Below are positions 17,179 to 24,895 of a stretch of 64,000 nt of DNA, piece by piece. How positions within the stretch are numbered: the first letter of the stretch is position 1; every line of letters starts with the position of its first letter. Origin of the DNA: Paenibacillus sp. JJ-100 (GTDB lineage Bacteria; Bacillota; Bacilli; Paenibacillales; Paenibacillaceae); contig NZ_CAOJCM010000002.1 of assembly GCF_948329825.1 (NCBI RefSeq), positions 1,299,777 to 1,363,776 on the forward strand, in the 5' to 3' direction. Position numbers and translations under genes: made by a program. Below the pieces are notes generated by a model that worked only from the letters and a program-made list of their open reading frames with translations, was not told where the DNA came from and searched no databases.

Positions 17179-18282
17179 TTACGCCAGTTCCATCTCAACC
17201 CCTGCCAAAATAAACGGAGCAACCGATTTCGGATCATTAATGCGAATAGATTCAGTCACATAGTACTCGTAAGATCCGTCACGATACGGAGTTCCCCCGA
17301 GACCTGCTCCCCCGTTGCACTGTGTCAGGGATAACACACCTTCCTGATCAGTCTGCAGCAGATGATTCAGCAGGCCTTGGTACCCTTTTTCTGCAATTGC
17401 TTTGAACTTCCCGCTCAAGTATCCTTTGCGCACCCCTTTCGCAAGCGCATACACAAACATTGAGCTGCCTGAAGCCTCCAGATAATTCCGCTCACGCCCC
17501 GGCTGATCGAGCAGATGCGGCCATAGCCCGGTCTGTTGATCCTGTACATGGACAAGCGCATTCGCGAGTCGCTCAAATATACCGATAATCTGTCCGCGTT
17601 GCTCATGATCAACTGGAAGATAGTCCAGCGTATCGACAACGGCCATCACGTACCAGCCCACAGCTCGGCTCCAGACATGAGGAGAACATCCCGTCTCTCC
17701 AGAGCTCCAGCGCTGTTCCTTAGTCTCATCCCAAGCATGGTAGAGCAAGCCACTTCGTGGATCACGAGTTCGCGCTTCCACCAGCAGCAACTGCAGAGCG
17801 GCCTTGTCGAACCATTTTACCTCCCCAGTTACAGCTCCGTATTGAGTCAGATATGGGGTCGCCATATACAATCCATCCAGCCACATCTGGAATGGGTAAA
17901 TCTTCTTATGCCAGAATCCGCCCTCACTTGTACGCGGCTGCCCTTTCAACTGTGTCATCAGCAGCTCAGCAGCTTTGCGGTACTTTTCCTGACCCGTTTT
18001 CTCCAGCAGGAAAAACAGTGATTTACCCTGATTAATCTGATCTAGATTATACTCTTCAACCGTATAGGAACGAATTGATCCATCTTCCTGAATGAAATGA
18101 TCCATTAGTTCCTGAATATAGTCAAAATATCTCTGTTCACCTGTACGAGCATACAGTTCTTCCAACGCTTTTAGCAGACACCCGTTCTCATAATGCCAGG
18201 TCGCGTACAGCTCATGATTGCGATAACTCTCCATAAACTGGTCAGCCATGCGCATAGGTGTATGTTGTAACGTTTCCTTCAT
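17179..18282 (-). CDS. GH105 unsaturated (rhamno)galacturonyl hydrolase, YteR/YesR-like
   Basis: A 367-residue cytoplasmic glycoside hydrolase of the GH88/GH105 fold. It should remove the unsaturated galacturonic acid left on pectin or rhamnogalacturonan fragments by lyases, through hydration of the double bond. Visible family features are FQMWLDGLYMATPYL with the catalytic aspartate, GGFWHKKIYP, SPHVWSRAVGWYVMAVVD and GSSMFVYALAKGV. There is no signal peptide, fitting action on imported oligosaccharides. The start is the ATG at 18282, seven bases after GGAGG; TTG at 18288 is closer than usual. It sits between two binding-protein genes in the importer operon, which argues that the importer carries unsaturated uronides. 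Confidence 0.92.
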   Translation of the reverse strand: MKETLQHTPMRMADQFMESYRNHELYATWHYENGCLLKALEELYARTGEQRYFDYIQELMDHFIQEDGSIRSYTVEEYNLDQINQGKSLFFLLEKTGQEKYRKAAELLMTQLKGQPRTSEGGFWHKKIYPFQMWLDGLYMATPYLTQYGAVTGEVKWFDKAALQLLLVEARTRDPRSGLLYHAWDETKEQRWSSGETGCSPHVWSRAVGWYVMAVVDTLDYLPVDHEQRGQIIGIFERLANALVHVQDQQTGLWPHLLDQPGRERNYLEASGSSMFVYALAKGVRKGYLSGKFKAIAEKGYQGLLNHLLQTDQEGVLSLTQCNGGAGLGGTPYRDGSYEYYVTESIRINDPKSVAPFILAGVEMELA

Positions 18283-18306
18283 GATCAAACCTCCGGTTTC
18301 CGCTCC

Positions 18307-19806
18307 TTATTGAGCCTGTTTTTTGTAATCTTCAGCGTATTCTTCACGGATTTTGGTTCCACCTGCATTAGCCCAATTCTCGATTTCCTTTTCCCAACCG
18401 CTTTGATCAATCTTGCCCATAATATATTTGGTTTGTGCGTCGGCAATCATCTGATCCAGATCCGCTCCGCGGTCACCGTATGTTGGAGAGTACAGCGTCA
18501 GAGCAGGATTTGGCACAGCATATTCTGCCAGTTCCTTCGCTAGTGCTGTTCCTTTTTCTCCAAGCTCGGTGTCTTTCAGTTTAGGAACATTGTACCCTTC
18601 AATATAAGGGAAATTATCACGATAAGGCTTTACTTCACGTTGGAAAGCGTCGAAGTCACTCATTTCCACTTCATTGTCTCCTACTTTAGCGTAATGTTTA
18701 CCTTCCACACCACGCATCAGCAGCGTTGCCATCTCTGGGTCCATCAGTTTATCAACGAAGGAAAGCAGACTTTTCAACTCTTCTTCTGATTTCACTGTGG
18801 CTTTCGGGAAAGCCAGAATGCCTGAGTTTCCTGTCTGTCCAGCGACACGATCACCATTTGGACCAAGCAGGCCGGCAATATCCACAACGCCGTCTGGGTT
18901 ACTTTTGGACAAACGCTCTTGCTGGCTCTTACCGTTCTGTGCCACACCAACACGCATGCCGACAACGCCGGAATCATACTTTTTCTCCGCTTCGGTTGAA
19001 TCAAACACGGCAAAATCCTGATTCAACAATTTCTCTTCATACAAACGTTTCAGTAGATCCAGCACCTGCATATATTCCGGTGTCATGAATTCTGGTGTGA
19101 AGCTGCCATCATCTTCAACCTTCCACTTGTTCGGTGCGCCAAAACTGACACCAAGACGTGTCGTAAATGAATACTGATCCTCGTTATACTTTTTAAACAG
19201 CATTAATCCATGGGTATTTGCCTGCCCGTCGCCATCCGGATCGGAAGTAGACAGCGTCTTGATCGTTTCATACCACTCATCCGGGGTTGTTGGTACTTTC
19301 AGATTCAACTTATCAAACCAATCCTTGCGGTAGATCACCGTTGCCCGTGCAATATCGGAGAACACCGGTACACCATAAATTTTGCCCTCAACCTTGATGT
19401 TGTTAAAGAAACGTTCATTTTGGGCAGCAAGGTTTTTATAATCCTTCAACAAAGGTCCGACTTCCCAGAACACATCATTTCGCATTGCATTGGTCACTGT
19501 CGGATTATATTGCACTTTTACGATTTTCGGCATGTCACTTGAGGCGATCATGACATTAATTTTGTCGTTGTATGCGGACGCCGGGATCCACTGGATATCA
19601 AGCTTTGTGTTGGTGTACTCTTCAATTTTTTTCTGTACTTCATTGCCCTTGCTTGGTACATCACCCACCTGTGCAATAGCGATGGATACGTTCTGCACGC
19701 CACCTTCGCCAGCCTGACTTTCATCTGAACCACATCCTGCCAGCAAACTGGTCACCAACGCCAGTGTACTCAGAACAGCTACGGCTTTCTTTTTTGTTCC
19801 CTTCAT
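18307..19806 (-). CDS. Extracellular sugar-binding lipoprotein (family 1, LplA-like)
   Basis: A 499-residue substrate-binding lipoprotein with signal peptide and lipobox (LVTSLLAGC, cysteine at about residue 25). It closely resembles the second binding protein of the operon: VSIAIAQVGDVPSKGNEV, DIQWIPASAY, VIYRKDWFDKLNLKVPTTPDEWYE, DLDQMIADAQTKYIMGKID. It would deliver oligosaccharides to the two permeases encoded just upstream. GGGAGG lies nine bases before the ATG at 19806; the ATG at 19810 is out of frame. The gap to the upstream permease gene is 70 bases and to the GH105 gene 24 bases, consistent with one operon. Confidence 0.92.
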   Translation of the reverse strand: MKGTKKKAVAVLSTLALVTSLLAGCGSDESQAGEGGVQNVSIAIAQVGDVPSKGNEVQKKIEEYTNTKLDIQWIPASAYNDKINVMIASSDMPKIVKVQYNPTVTNAMRNDVFWEVGPLLKDYKNLAAQNERFFNNIKVEGKIYGVPVFSDIARATVIYRKDWFDKLNLKVPTTPDEWYETIKTLSTSDPDGDGQANTHGLMLFKKYNEDQYSFTTRLGVSFGAPNKWKVEDDGSFTPEFMTPEYMQVLDLLKRLYEEKLLNQDFAVFDSTEAEKKYDSGVVGMRVGVAQNGKSQQERLSKSNPDGVVDIAGLLGPNGDRVAGQTGNSGILAFPKATVKSEEELKSLLSFVDKLMDPEMATLLMRGVEGKHYAKVGDNEVEMSDFDAFQREVKPYRDNFPYIEGYNVPKLKDTELGEKGTALAKELAEYAVPNPALTLYSPTYGDRGADLDQMIADAQTKYIMGKIDQSGWEKEIENWANAGGTKIREEYAEDYKKQAQ

Positions 19807-19876
19807 TCATGAAAACCTCCCTTTGATACTCCATATCGGTCTATTGTTTTAAACGAATGCGATCGAAACTCCCCCA

Positions 19877-20749
19877 TTACCCTTTTACAGAACCAAGCAT
19901 CACTCCCTTGGCAAAATGCTTTTGCAGGAATGGATACACTAACATAATCGGAATGGTAGAGAACACAATAACGGCCATGCGAATGGTAAGCGGCTGAATC
20001 TCGGTCTCTTCAATACTCGTATCTCCGATTCGGCTCTGTGCCAAAATGACAATTTCACGTAGCCACACTTGTACAGGCCACTTTTCACTATCATTGATGT
20101 AAATGACGGCATTAAAGAAACTGTTCCAGTGAGCCACGGCGTAAAAGAGTGAGAAGGTAGCCATTGCCGGCATCGACAGAGGCAACACAATACGGAACAA
20201 TACGCTTACGTCATTACAACCATCAATTTTGGCAGCATCCTCCAGCTCATCCGGGATGGCTTGAAAGAAATTTTTGAGTACGATCAGGTTGAATGCACTG
20301 ATTGCTGTTGGCAACATCAAAGACCAGAGTGTATCGGTAAGATGCAGGGATTTAACGACAAAATACGTTGGTATCATACCGCCACTAAACAGCATCGTGA
20401 ACAATACTCCAAGCAGGATCGGCTGACGTCCGCGTAAGTATTTTCTGGATAGCGGATAAGCCATCAGCGATGTAAACAACAAGTTAATCAGCGTCCCTAC
20501 AACAGTAATGTAGACAGACACGCCGAGACTTCGAATTAACGTATCCGTGGAGAAAATGTAACGATAAGCTGCTAAGGAGAACTCTTTAGGAAAAAGAATG
20601 AATCCTCCCTTGGCTACTTCATGCGGGCTGGTAAAGGAAACAGCCAGAATATAAATGAACGGAATTACAGTCACGATTCCAATCAGTAACAGCAAACCAT
20701 GATTCACAAAATCAAAGATTCGATTGCCCCATGTTTTGTCCTGTTGCAT
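19877..20749 (-). CDS. ABC sugar importer permease, LplC/YtcP-type
   Basis: A 290-residue inner-membrane permease of the carbohydrate uptake (CUT1) class with about six membrane segments (LLLIGIVTVIPFIYILAVS is the first). The cytoplasmic EAA loop that contacts the ATPase is visible as PDELEDAAKIDGCNDVSVLF. The end, LQKHFAKGVMLGSVKG, is typical of LplC-type subunits. It should form a heterodimer with the preceding LplB-type subunit. AGGAG lies upstream of the ATG at 20749. No ATPase gene accompanies it, as is usual for these systems, which share an MsmX-type ATPase. Confidence 0.93.
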   Translation of the reverse strand: MQQDKTWGNRIFDFVNHGLLLLIGIVTVIPFIYILAVSFTSPHEVAKGGFILFPKEFSLAAYRYIFSTDTLIRSLGVSVYITVVGTLINLLFTSLMAYPLSRKYLRGRQPILLGVLFTMLFSGGMIPTYFVVKSLHLTDTLWSLMLPTAISAFNLIVLKNFFQAIPDELEDAAKIDGCNDVSVLFRIVLPLSMPAMATFSLFYAVAHWNSFFNAVIYINDSEKWPVQVWLREIVILAQSRIGDTSIEETEIQPLTIRMAVIVFSTIPIMLVYPFLQKHFAKGVMLGSVKG

Positions 20750-20796
20750 CTAAATGTTCACTCCTGTCTAGTGAAGAGCGCCTAACTCCCGTTGCA

Positions 20797-21750
20797 TCAA
20801 TAGACGCCTTCCTCCCCGAATTTTTTGGCTAACGTGTTGGCACCAAGCACCAGCGCCAGTCCGACAACCGACTTGAACAATCCGACAGCAGCACTATAAC
20901 TGTACTGTGCCTGGGTAAGCCCTTTGGTGTATACGTAGGTATCGAATACCTCGCCCACATCACGGTTGGTAGGTGTCAGCATCAGGAATATCTGTTCAAA
21001 GCCTGTATCTAGGAAATGACCCAGACGCAAAATAAGCAAAATGATGATTGTACTACGGATCGCCGGCAACGTAATATGCCAGGTTTGACGCCAGCGGTTT
21101 GCACCGTCAATTCGCGCAGCTTCATAGAGTTGCGTATCTACACCGGAGAGTGCAGCCAGGAAAATAATAGTTCCCCATCCGACCTCTTTCCATATGGACT
21201 GCCCTACAATCATCGAACGGAACCACCCTGGTTCAAGCAAGAATGCAATCTTCTGTCCCGTCAAATTATAGAGCAGTTCGTTGATTGCACCGCCTTCTGT
21301 CGTGAAGAGCATGTAGAACACACCAACCACAACCACCCAGGAAACAAAGTGAGGAACATAAACTAATGTCTGTACGAAGCGTTTGAACCGCTCTCGCCGA
21401 ACCTCATTTAACATGAGTGCAAGGACAATGGGCAGCGGAAAAAAGAAAACCAGATTATAAATCGCTAGTAAAAATGTGTTTCGGAATAACGTCCAGAACT
21501 GTGGTTCTCCAAAGAAACGCTGGAAGTGCTTGAATCCTACCCAATTACTCCCCAGAATGCCTTTGTAAGGTGTGTAATCCTGAAAAGCCATCGTAATGCC
21601 ATACATCGGTATGTATTTGAATATTACAAAGTAAAGCACTCCCGGAATCAGCATGATATACAGCCACCGGTTTTTAATGATGTCCCTCCACAATAGATGT
21701 CTGTCACTGCGGGTAGCGGGCCGTGTCCGAGCCGCCGTTTCGGCTTTCAT
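20797..21750 (-). CDS. ABC sugar importer permease, LplB-type
   Basis: A 317-residue CUT1-class permease. It has an N-terminal cytoplasmic stretch, then about six membrane segments (LYIMLIPGVLYFVIFKYIPM opens the first). The EAA loop reads DTQLYEAARIDGANRWRQTW. It ends NTLAKKFGEEGVY, the usual LplB/YtcP partner ending. It is the first gene of the operon: permease, permease, binding lipoprotein, GH105, binding lipoprotein. The ATG at 21750 has GGGGAGG eight bases upstream; the longer in-frame start at 21792 has none. The upstream region (21793-22001) separates it from the AraC-type regulator gene and contains a CCCTT/AAGGG palindrome. Confidence 0.92.
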   Translation of the reverse strand: MKAETAARTRPATRSDRHLLWRDIIKNRWLYIMLIPGVLYFVIFKYIPMYGITMAFQDYTPYKGILGSNWVGFKHFQRFFGEPQFWTLFRNTFLLAIYNLVFFFPLPIVLALMLNEVRRERFKRFVQTLVYVPHFVSWVVVVGVFYMLFTTEGGAINELLYNLTGQKIAFLLEPGWFRSMIVGQSIWKEVGWGTIIFLAALSGVDTQLYEAARIDGANRWRQTWHITLPAIRSTIIILLILRLGHFLDTGFEQIFLMLTPTNRDVGEVFDTYVYTKGLTQAQYSYSAAVGLFKSVVGLALVLGANTLAKKFGEEGVY

Positions 21751-21865
21751 AGTGTCTTCCTCCCCACTTTGGAAACGATTACAAAACATCACTTCCTGAA
21801 TTCATGTCTCCATTGTGGCCGATGATTACATGACTGGCTATCATCCTGATTTAGCTTCTTGTTTT

Positions 21866-21885
21866 CCCTTATGTATCAAGGGTTT
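21866..21885. repeat. Palindromic motif CCCTT-N7-AAGGG upstream of the importer operon
   Basis: The 14-mer AAACCCTTGATACA on the minus strand here recurs on the plus strand upstream of mtlA at 33103-33125. Both copies form CCTT...AAGG inverted repeats. It is a possible operator; function unknown. Confidence 0.35.
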
Positions 21886-22001
21886 CAAACTTTTGGAGAT
21901 TACTGGTCAACTGCAAAATAAACTGCTTTCAACTTGGATATTCCTGGTTTAACTTTGGCGTAGAAGCTGTAGTTCACCCTGAACCATCATAAGTGAATGT
22001 G

Positions 22002-22034
22002 AAAAGCCTGCCTGCCATAGCGGGCAGAGCAGGC
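22002..22034 (-). terminator. Rho-independent terminator of the AraC-type regulator gene
   Basis: GC-rich stem (GCCTG and CTGCC pairings, 22006-22034) followed by TTTTC on the minus strand, immediately after the regulator's stop codon. The regulator is therefore probably a unit separate from the importer operon downstream. Confidence 0.85.
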
Positions 22035-22042
22035 CTTGTTTT

Positions 22043-24379
22043 CTATCGATGCTGCTCCCGATACTTACCGGGAGTTGTTCCTGTTATTTTACGAAATGTA
22101 CGGATAAATGCAGTGGGGTTGGTGTAATTTAATTTTTCAGCGATTTCTGATATTTTCAAATCTGTTGTCTGCAGCCACATTTTGGCTTTTTCCATGCGGT
22201 ATTCCGCGAGATATTCGGTAAAATTAACACCTGCTTCCTTCTTGAATACCCGGCTTAAGTAGACGGGATGGAAGTTCAATTCCTCGGAACAGGCCTCGAG
22301 CGATAAGTCACGATCATATCGTTCTTCGATCAGTCGAATCATCCGGTGGGCAATATTCATATACTGGGACTCCTCCTGTTCCTTCCAGAAACGAATCACA
22401 GGCTGAAATAATCGCTTTCGGAACCAATTCGTCATCTCGTCCAATGTAGACAGCTTGAGCAAATAGGTCATGGACGCCTTCTCTCCAAGTACTTCCGCCA
22501 CATCTCCACCTTGCTCCTGCACAAGTTGATACACTCTGGATAATAGTTGCACCATTATGATCGGATACTCACTGAAATGAAGTTTTTTGTCCGCCAGTAG
22601 TGCTAAATATTGTGTGAAATACACATTTGTCTTCTCTTCGTCCCCCTGCTTGAGTGCAGAAGCCAGTTGATCTTCAATCATCCGCAATTGCGTATACAGC
22701 GCTGCCTCCATCTGCCCTCTTGGTTGAATATCCTCATAGTGTAGAATAATACGGCTTCCTAAACTCACTCTGCCCTGTAAAGCTTCTTTACTCTCCTGGT
22801 ATGCTCTTGGCGTAGCCCCGATGCTTGAATATGCTCGGCTAATCCCTATACTTACCGGAAGATTCAAGTAGGTTGCAACCCGTTCACGAATGCAATCGGC
22901 CTGTGTATGCATCCACTCCTTCAACTGCACTTCATCGCTCAGATCAGAAGCTAGCACGGTCACCTGCGAATCATCGAGCATGACAGGTGTAAATCGAATG
23001 TCAGAAGGCAGCAGTTCACCAACCATATTATTGACTGCAAACAGCAGCAAATCTCGATCCTGTTCTTCATACCTCGTGCCTTCAAGCGTATCGATTTGAA
23101 GCATAAGCACGCCGAGATGAGACCACCCCGTCGGAAAGTCATACAAATCGCCTTGATATCTGAAATCCTCTTCTGATATTTTCCCTGTCAGCAACTTGGT
23201 CATAAAAAACTCCTGAAGGTGTACATGCTGCCCTTTCATCTGCTCACGCATCGTTTTCTCAGAACTGAACAGGGTCGATAAACGTTCTTCAATGTAGCTG
23301 AATTCATCCTGACGACGTCCTGCTGGCGGAAGCGGTGAATCCAGACCTTTCGTAAACTGTAACAGTCTTGAGATCGGCGAATACATTCGCCGACTGCCGT
23401 ATATGGCCACAAGACCTGTGACACATAACATTACTAAGGTAGCAATCCCCGTCACTAATGCGATCTTCTGCGACTGGGCTGTAATCTGTCCAAGCGAAAC
23501 GACGGATACGTATAACCAGCCGTTGAGCGGAGACTGTCTGTAGCTTACGGCTACGGGTTTATCTTCCACTTCAGTACTAAAAAAACCTTGGGATTCCCCT
23601 GTCGTTTGGACCCTTTTCTGAATATCTTGGTTGAGCAGATCATATTTGGTTCCATAATTGGTATCATTCAGAAAGTACCTCTGTTCCTTGTCCAAAACAT
23701 ACAAATCGCCCGAATTTGGATTTCGGCTCAGAAAACTGCTTAATTCAGCATCCGCAATATCGATGACAAGAAATCCCTTTGGTTTCACGTTTGTTGGAAC
23801 CATAGGAATTTTGAAAACCATACTCACCACGTTATCAGAAGTGATCATGGTAGGCGCCTGTTCCATTACTGCCTCACCCATGATTGGCGATCCCGGGGCG
23901 TTCTCTTTGGTTGAACTTTTATTCTGAGTTACCCAGAACAGACTGTTGGTATATGTAAGATAAGTTCCAATTCGATCTCGAATGCTGAAGTCGTCCAGTT
24001 TGCCAAATGAACGCATGGTAACGACCCAGTCCTCGTCAAGATTAATAAGGTAAGCCTGATGAATACTCGTCACAGCCTGCAGATTGTTGAATCCTGAAGT
24101 CAAATCACGAATTTCTTGAAAGTCACTGCTATCGAGTGGCTTCTTCATGGCCCGTAGCACCAGAGGTGAATTGACATATTGAATGGAGGACAACTGTAAA
24201 CTTCGCAATACTTGCTCCACTCGCATCTGGGTCTGGTGTAGTATTTGAAGATTACTTTCGCGCACTTTTTGTTCGATATCACGTGAAGCAATCGTATACG
24301 AGACAGAACCAATCACAATGACCGGCAATGCTCCAAGAATCATCGTAAAACAGAGCAGACGCAATAAATATTTAGGCAA
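22043..24379 (-). CDS. Membrane-bound AraC-family regulator, YesS-like
   Basis: A 778-residue sensor-regulator. One membrane segment is near the N-terminus (about 7-29), followed by an extracytoplasmic sensory region of about 250 residues. A second membrane segment (IALVTGIATLVMLCVTGLVAIYG, near 285-310) leads to a cytoplasmic middle domain and a C-terminal AraC/XylS double helix-turn-helix (about 670-775: LSLEACSEELNFHPVYLSRVFKKEAG, then LKISEIAEKLNYTNPTAFIRTFRKITG). This is the YesS type, which controls pectin or rhamnogalacturonan genes in Bacillus. The start is probably TTG at 24379, nine bases after GGGAG; the nearby ATG is out of frame. It lies just upstream of the importer operon it likely controls. 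Confidence 0.9.
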   Translation of the reverse strand: MPKYLLRLLCFTMILGALPVIVIGSVSYTIASRDIEQKVRESNLQILHQTQMRVEQVLRSLQLSSIQYVNSPLVLRAMKKPLDSSDFQEIRDLTSGFNNLQAVTSIHQAYLINLDEDWVVTMRSFGKLDDFSIRDRIGTYLTYTNSLFWVTQNKSSTKENAPGSPIMGEAVMEQAPTMITSDNVVSMVFKIPMVPTNVKPKGFLVIDIADAELSSFLSRNPNSGDLYVLDKEQRYFLNDTNYGTKYDLLNQDIQKRVQTTGESQGFFSTEVEDKPVAVSYRQSPLNGWLYVSVVSLGQITAQSQKIALVTGIATLVMLCVTGLVAIYGSRRMYSPISRLLQFTKGLDSPLPPAGRRQDEFSYIEERLSTLFSSEKTMREQMKGQHVHLQEFFMTKLLTGKISEEDFRYQGDLYDFPTGWSHLGVLMLQIDTLEGTRYEEQDRDLLLFAVNNMVGELLPSDIRFTPVMLDDSQVTVLASDLSDEVQLKEWMHTQADCIRERVATYLNLPVSIGISRAYSSIGATPRAYQESKEALQGRVSLGSRIILHYEDIQPRGQMEAALYTQLRMIEDQLASALKQGDEEKTNVYFTQYLALLADKKLHFSEYPIIMVQLLSRVYQLVQEQGGDVAEVLGEKASMTYLLKLSTLDEMTNWFRKRLFQPVIRFWKEQEESQYMNIAHRMIRLIEERYDRDLSLEACSEELNFHPVYLSRVFKKEAGVNFTEYLAEYRMEKAKMWLQTTDLKISEIAEKLNYTNPTAFIRTFRKITGTTPGKYREQHR

Positions 24380-24480
24380 TCAAAGCATCTCCCTTTTATA
24401 AAATCGCTTACATTGGATTAAATAACTATTGTTATTTTAAAACCCATTCTTAATCAAGTCCACATCTTTATTTAGAAACG

Positions 24481-24509
24481 TTGACTTTGAGTCATTCGCA
24501 GTTTATATT
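24481..24509 (+). promoter_or_regulatory. Strong sigma-A promoter of the mutS2-like leader
   Basis: TTGACT (24481-24486) and TATATT (24504-24509) with exactly 17 bases between. A transcript would start near 24516, about 30 bases before the leader ORF and 380 bases before the mutS2-like gene. Confidence 0.75.
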
Positions 24510-24545
24510 ACTTTATATATTCCTCAGGTCGAAGGAGAGATTTTG

Positions 24546-24569
24546 ATGTCGGTGAGCGTTCTTAACTAA
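24546..24569 (+). CDS. Leader peptide MSVSVLN of the mutS2-like attenuator
   Basis: A 7-codon ORF (ATG TCG GTG AGC GTT CTT AAC TAA) with a strong ribosome binding site, AAGGAGAG at 24532-24539, nearly the same as the one used by the large gene downstream. The last four codons including the stop (24558-24569) form one arm of a 12-bp perfect inverted repeat. Position and arrangement are those of a regulatory leader peptide on which a ribosome pauses. No family is recognisable at this length. Confidence 0.55.
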   Translation: MSVSVLN

Positions 24570-24718
24570 TCAAGTTTCATATTCAGGAATTTTGGCTTTT
24601 CATGACACTTTTGCCGTTATGGCATACGTGTATTTCATGATGCGCCAGATCCCTGTACTTAGTTAAGAACAGCGGAAATCAAACATCGCCTCCGGGATTG
24701 CCTATGTCCGGGTCTATT

Positions 24719-24746
24719 TCCGCGCTGTGTTCAGCGCGGATTTTTT
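24719..24746 (+). terminator. Intrinsic terminator in the mutS2-like leader
   Basis: TCCGCGCT (24719-24726) pairs perfectly with AGCGCGGA (24733-24740), six-base loop, followed by TTTTTT. No plus-strand protein gene precedes it other than the 7-codon leader, so it acts within the leader. Confidence 0.88.
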
Positions 24747-24786
24747 CGTATAGACCCTATATGGACTCTGCTTTCCCATACGCACA

Positions 24787-24824
24787 GGGCGGAGAATGAC
24801 GTTTGTTCATTCTGCGCCCTTTTT
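24787..24824 (+). terminator. Second tandem terminator before the mutS2-like gene
   Basis: A 13-bp stem with one mismatch (24787-24799 with 24807-24819) and TTTTT, 72 bases before the GTG start. With the first terminator it gives a double barrier to read-through. Confidence 0.85.
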
Positions 24825-24895
24825 GCGCATTTCTACAGGGATATTTTTCAATAAAGTACACATTAATACATTTCAAATTGAAGGAGAGATTCCAC

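Larger units (their letters stand above)
24516..24746 (+). promoter_or_regulatory. Predicted ribosome-mediated transcription attenuator of the mutS2-like gene
   Basis: Three pairings are visible. (1) GTTCTTAACTAA at 24558-24569 with TTAGTTAAGAAC at 24659-24670, 12 bp perfect, enclosing further nested pairings (TGGC/GCCA, TCATGA/TCATGA, TGCC/GGCA). (2) GCGGAAAT at 24672-24679 with ATTTCCGC at 24716-24723, extendable by GAACA with TGTTC (24728-24732) across a bulge. (3) The terminator stem 24719-24740 with six T. Pairing 2 overlaps both the last bases of pairing 1 and the first arm of the terminator. A ribosome stalled on the leader ORF would mask pairing 1, favour pairing 2 and block termination. 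The model is inferred; the repeats are seen. Confidence 0.6.

Noticed and set aside
21866..21885. CCCTTGATAC palindrome as a phage or element attachment site
   Set aside because: No integrase, tRNA gene or element boundary is near either copy; a regulatory motif is the simpler reading.
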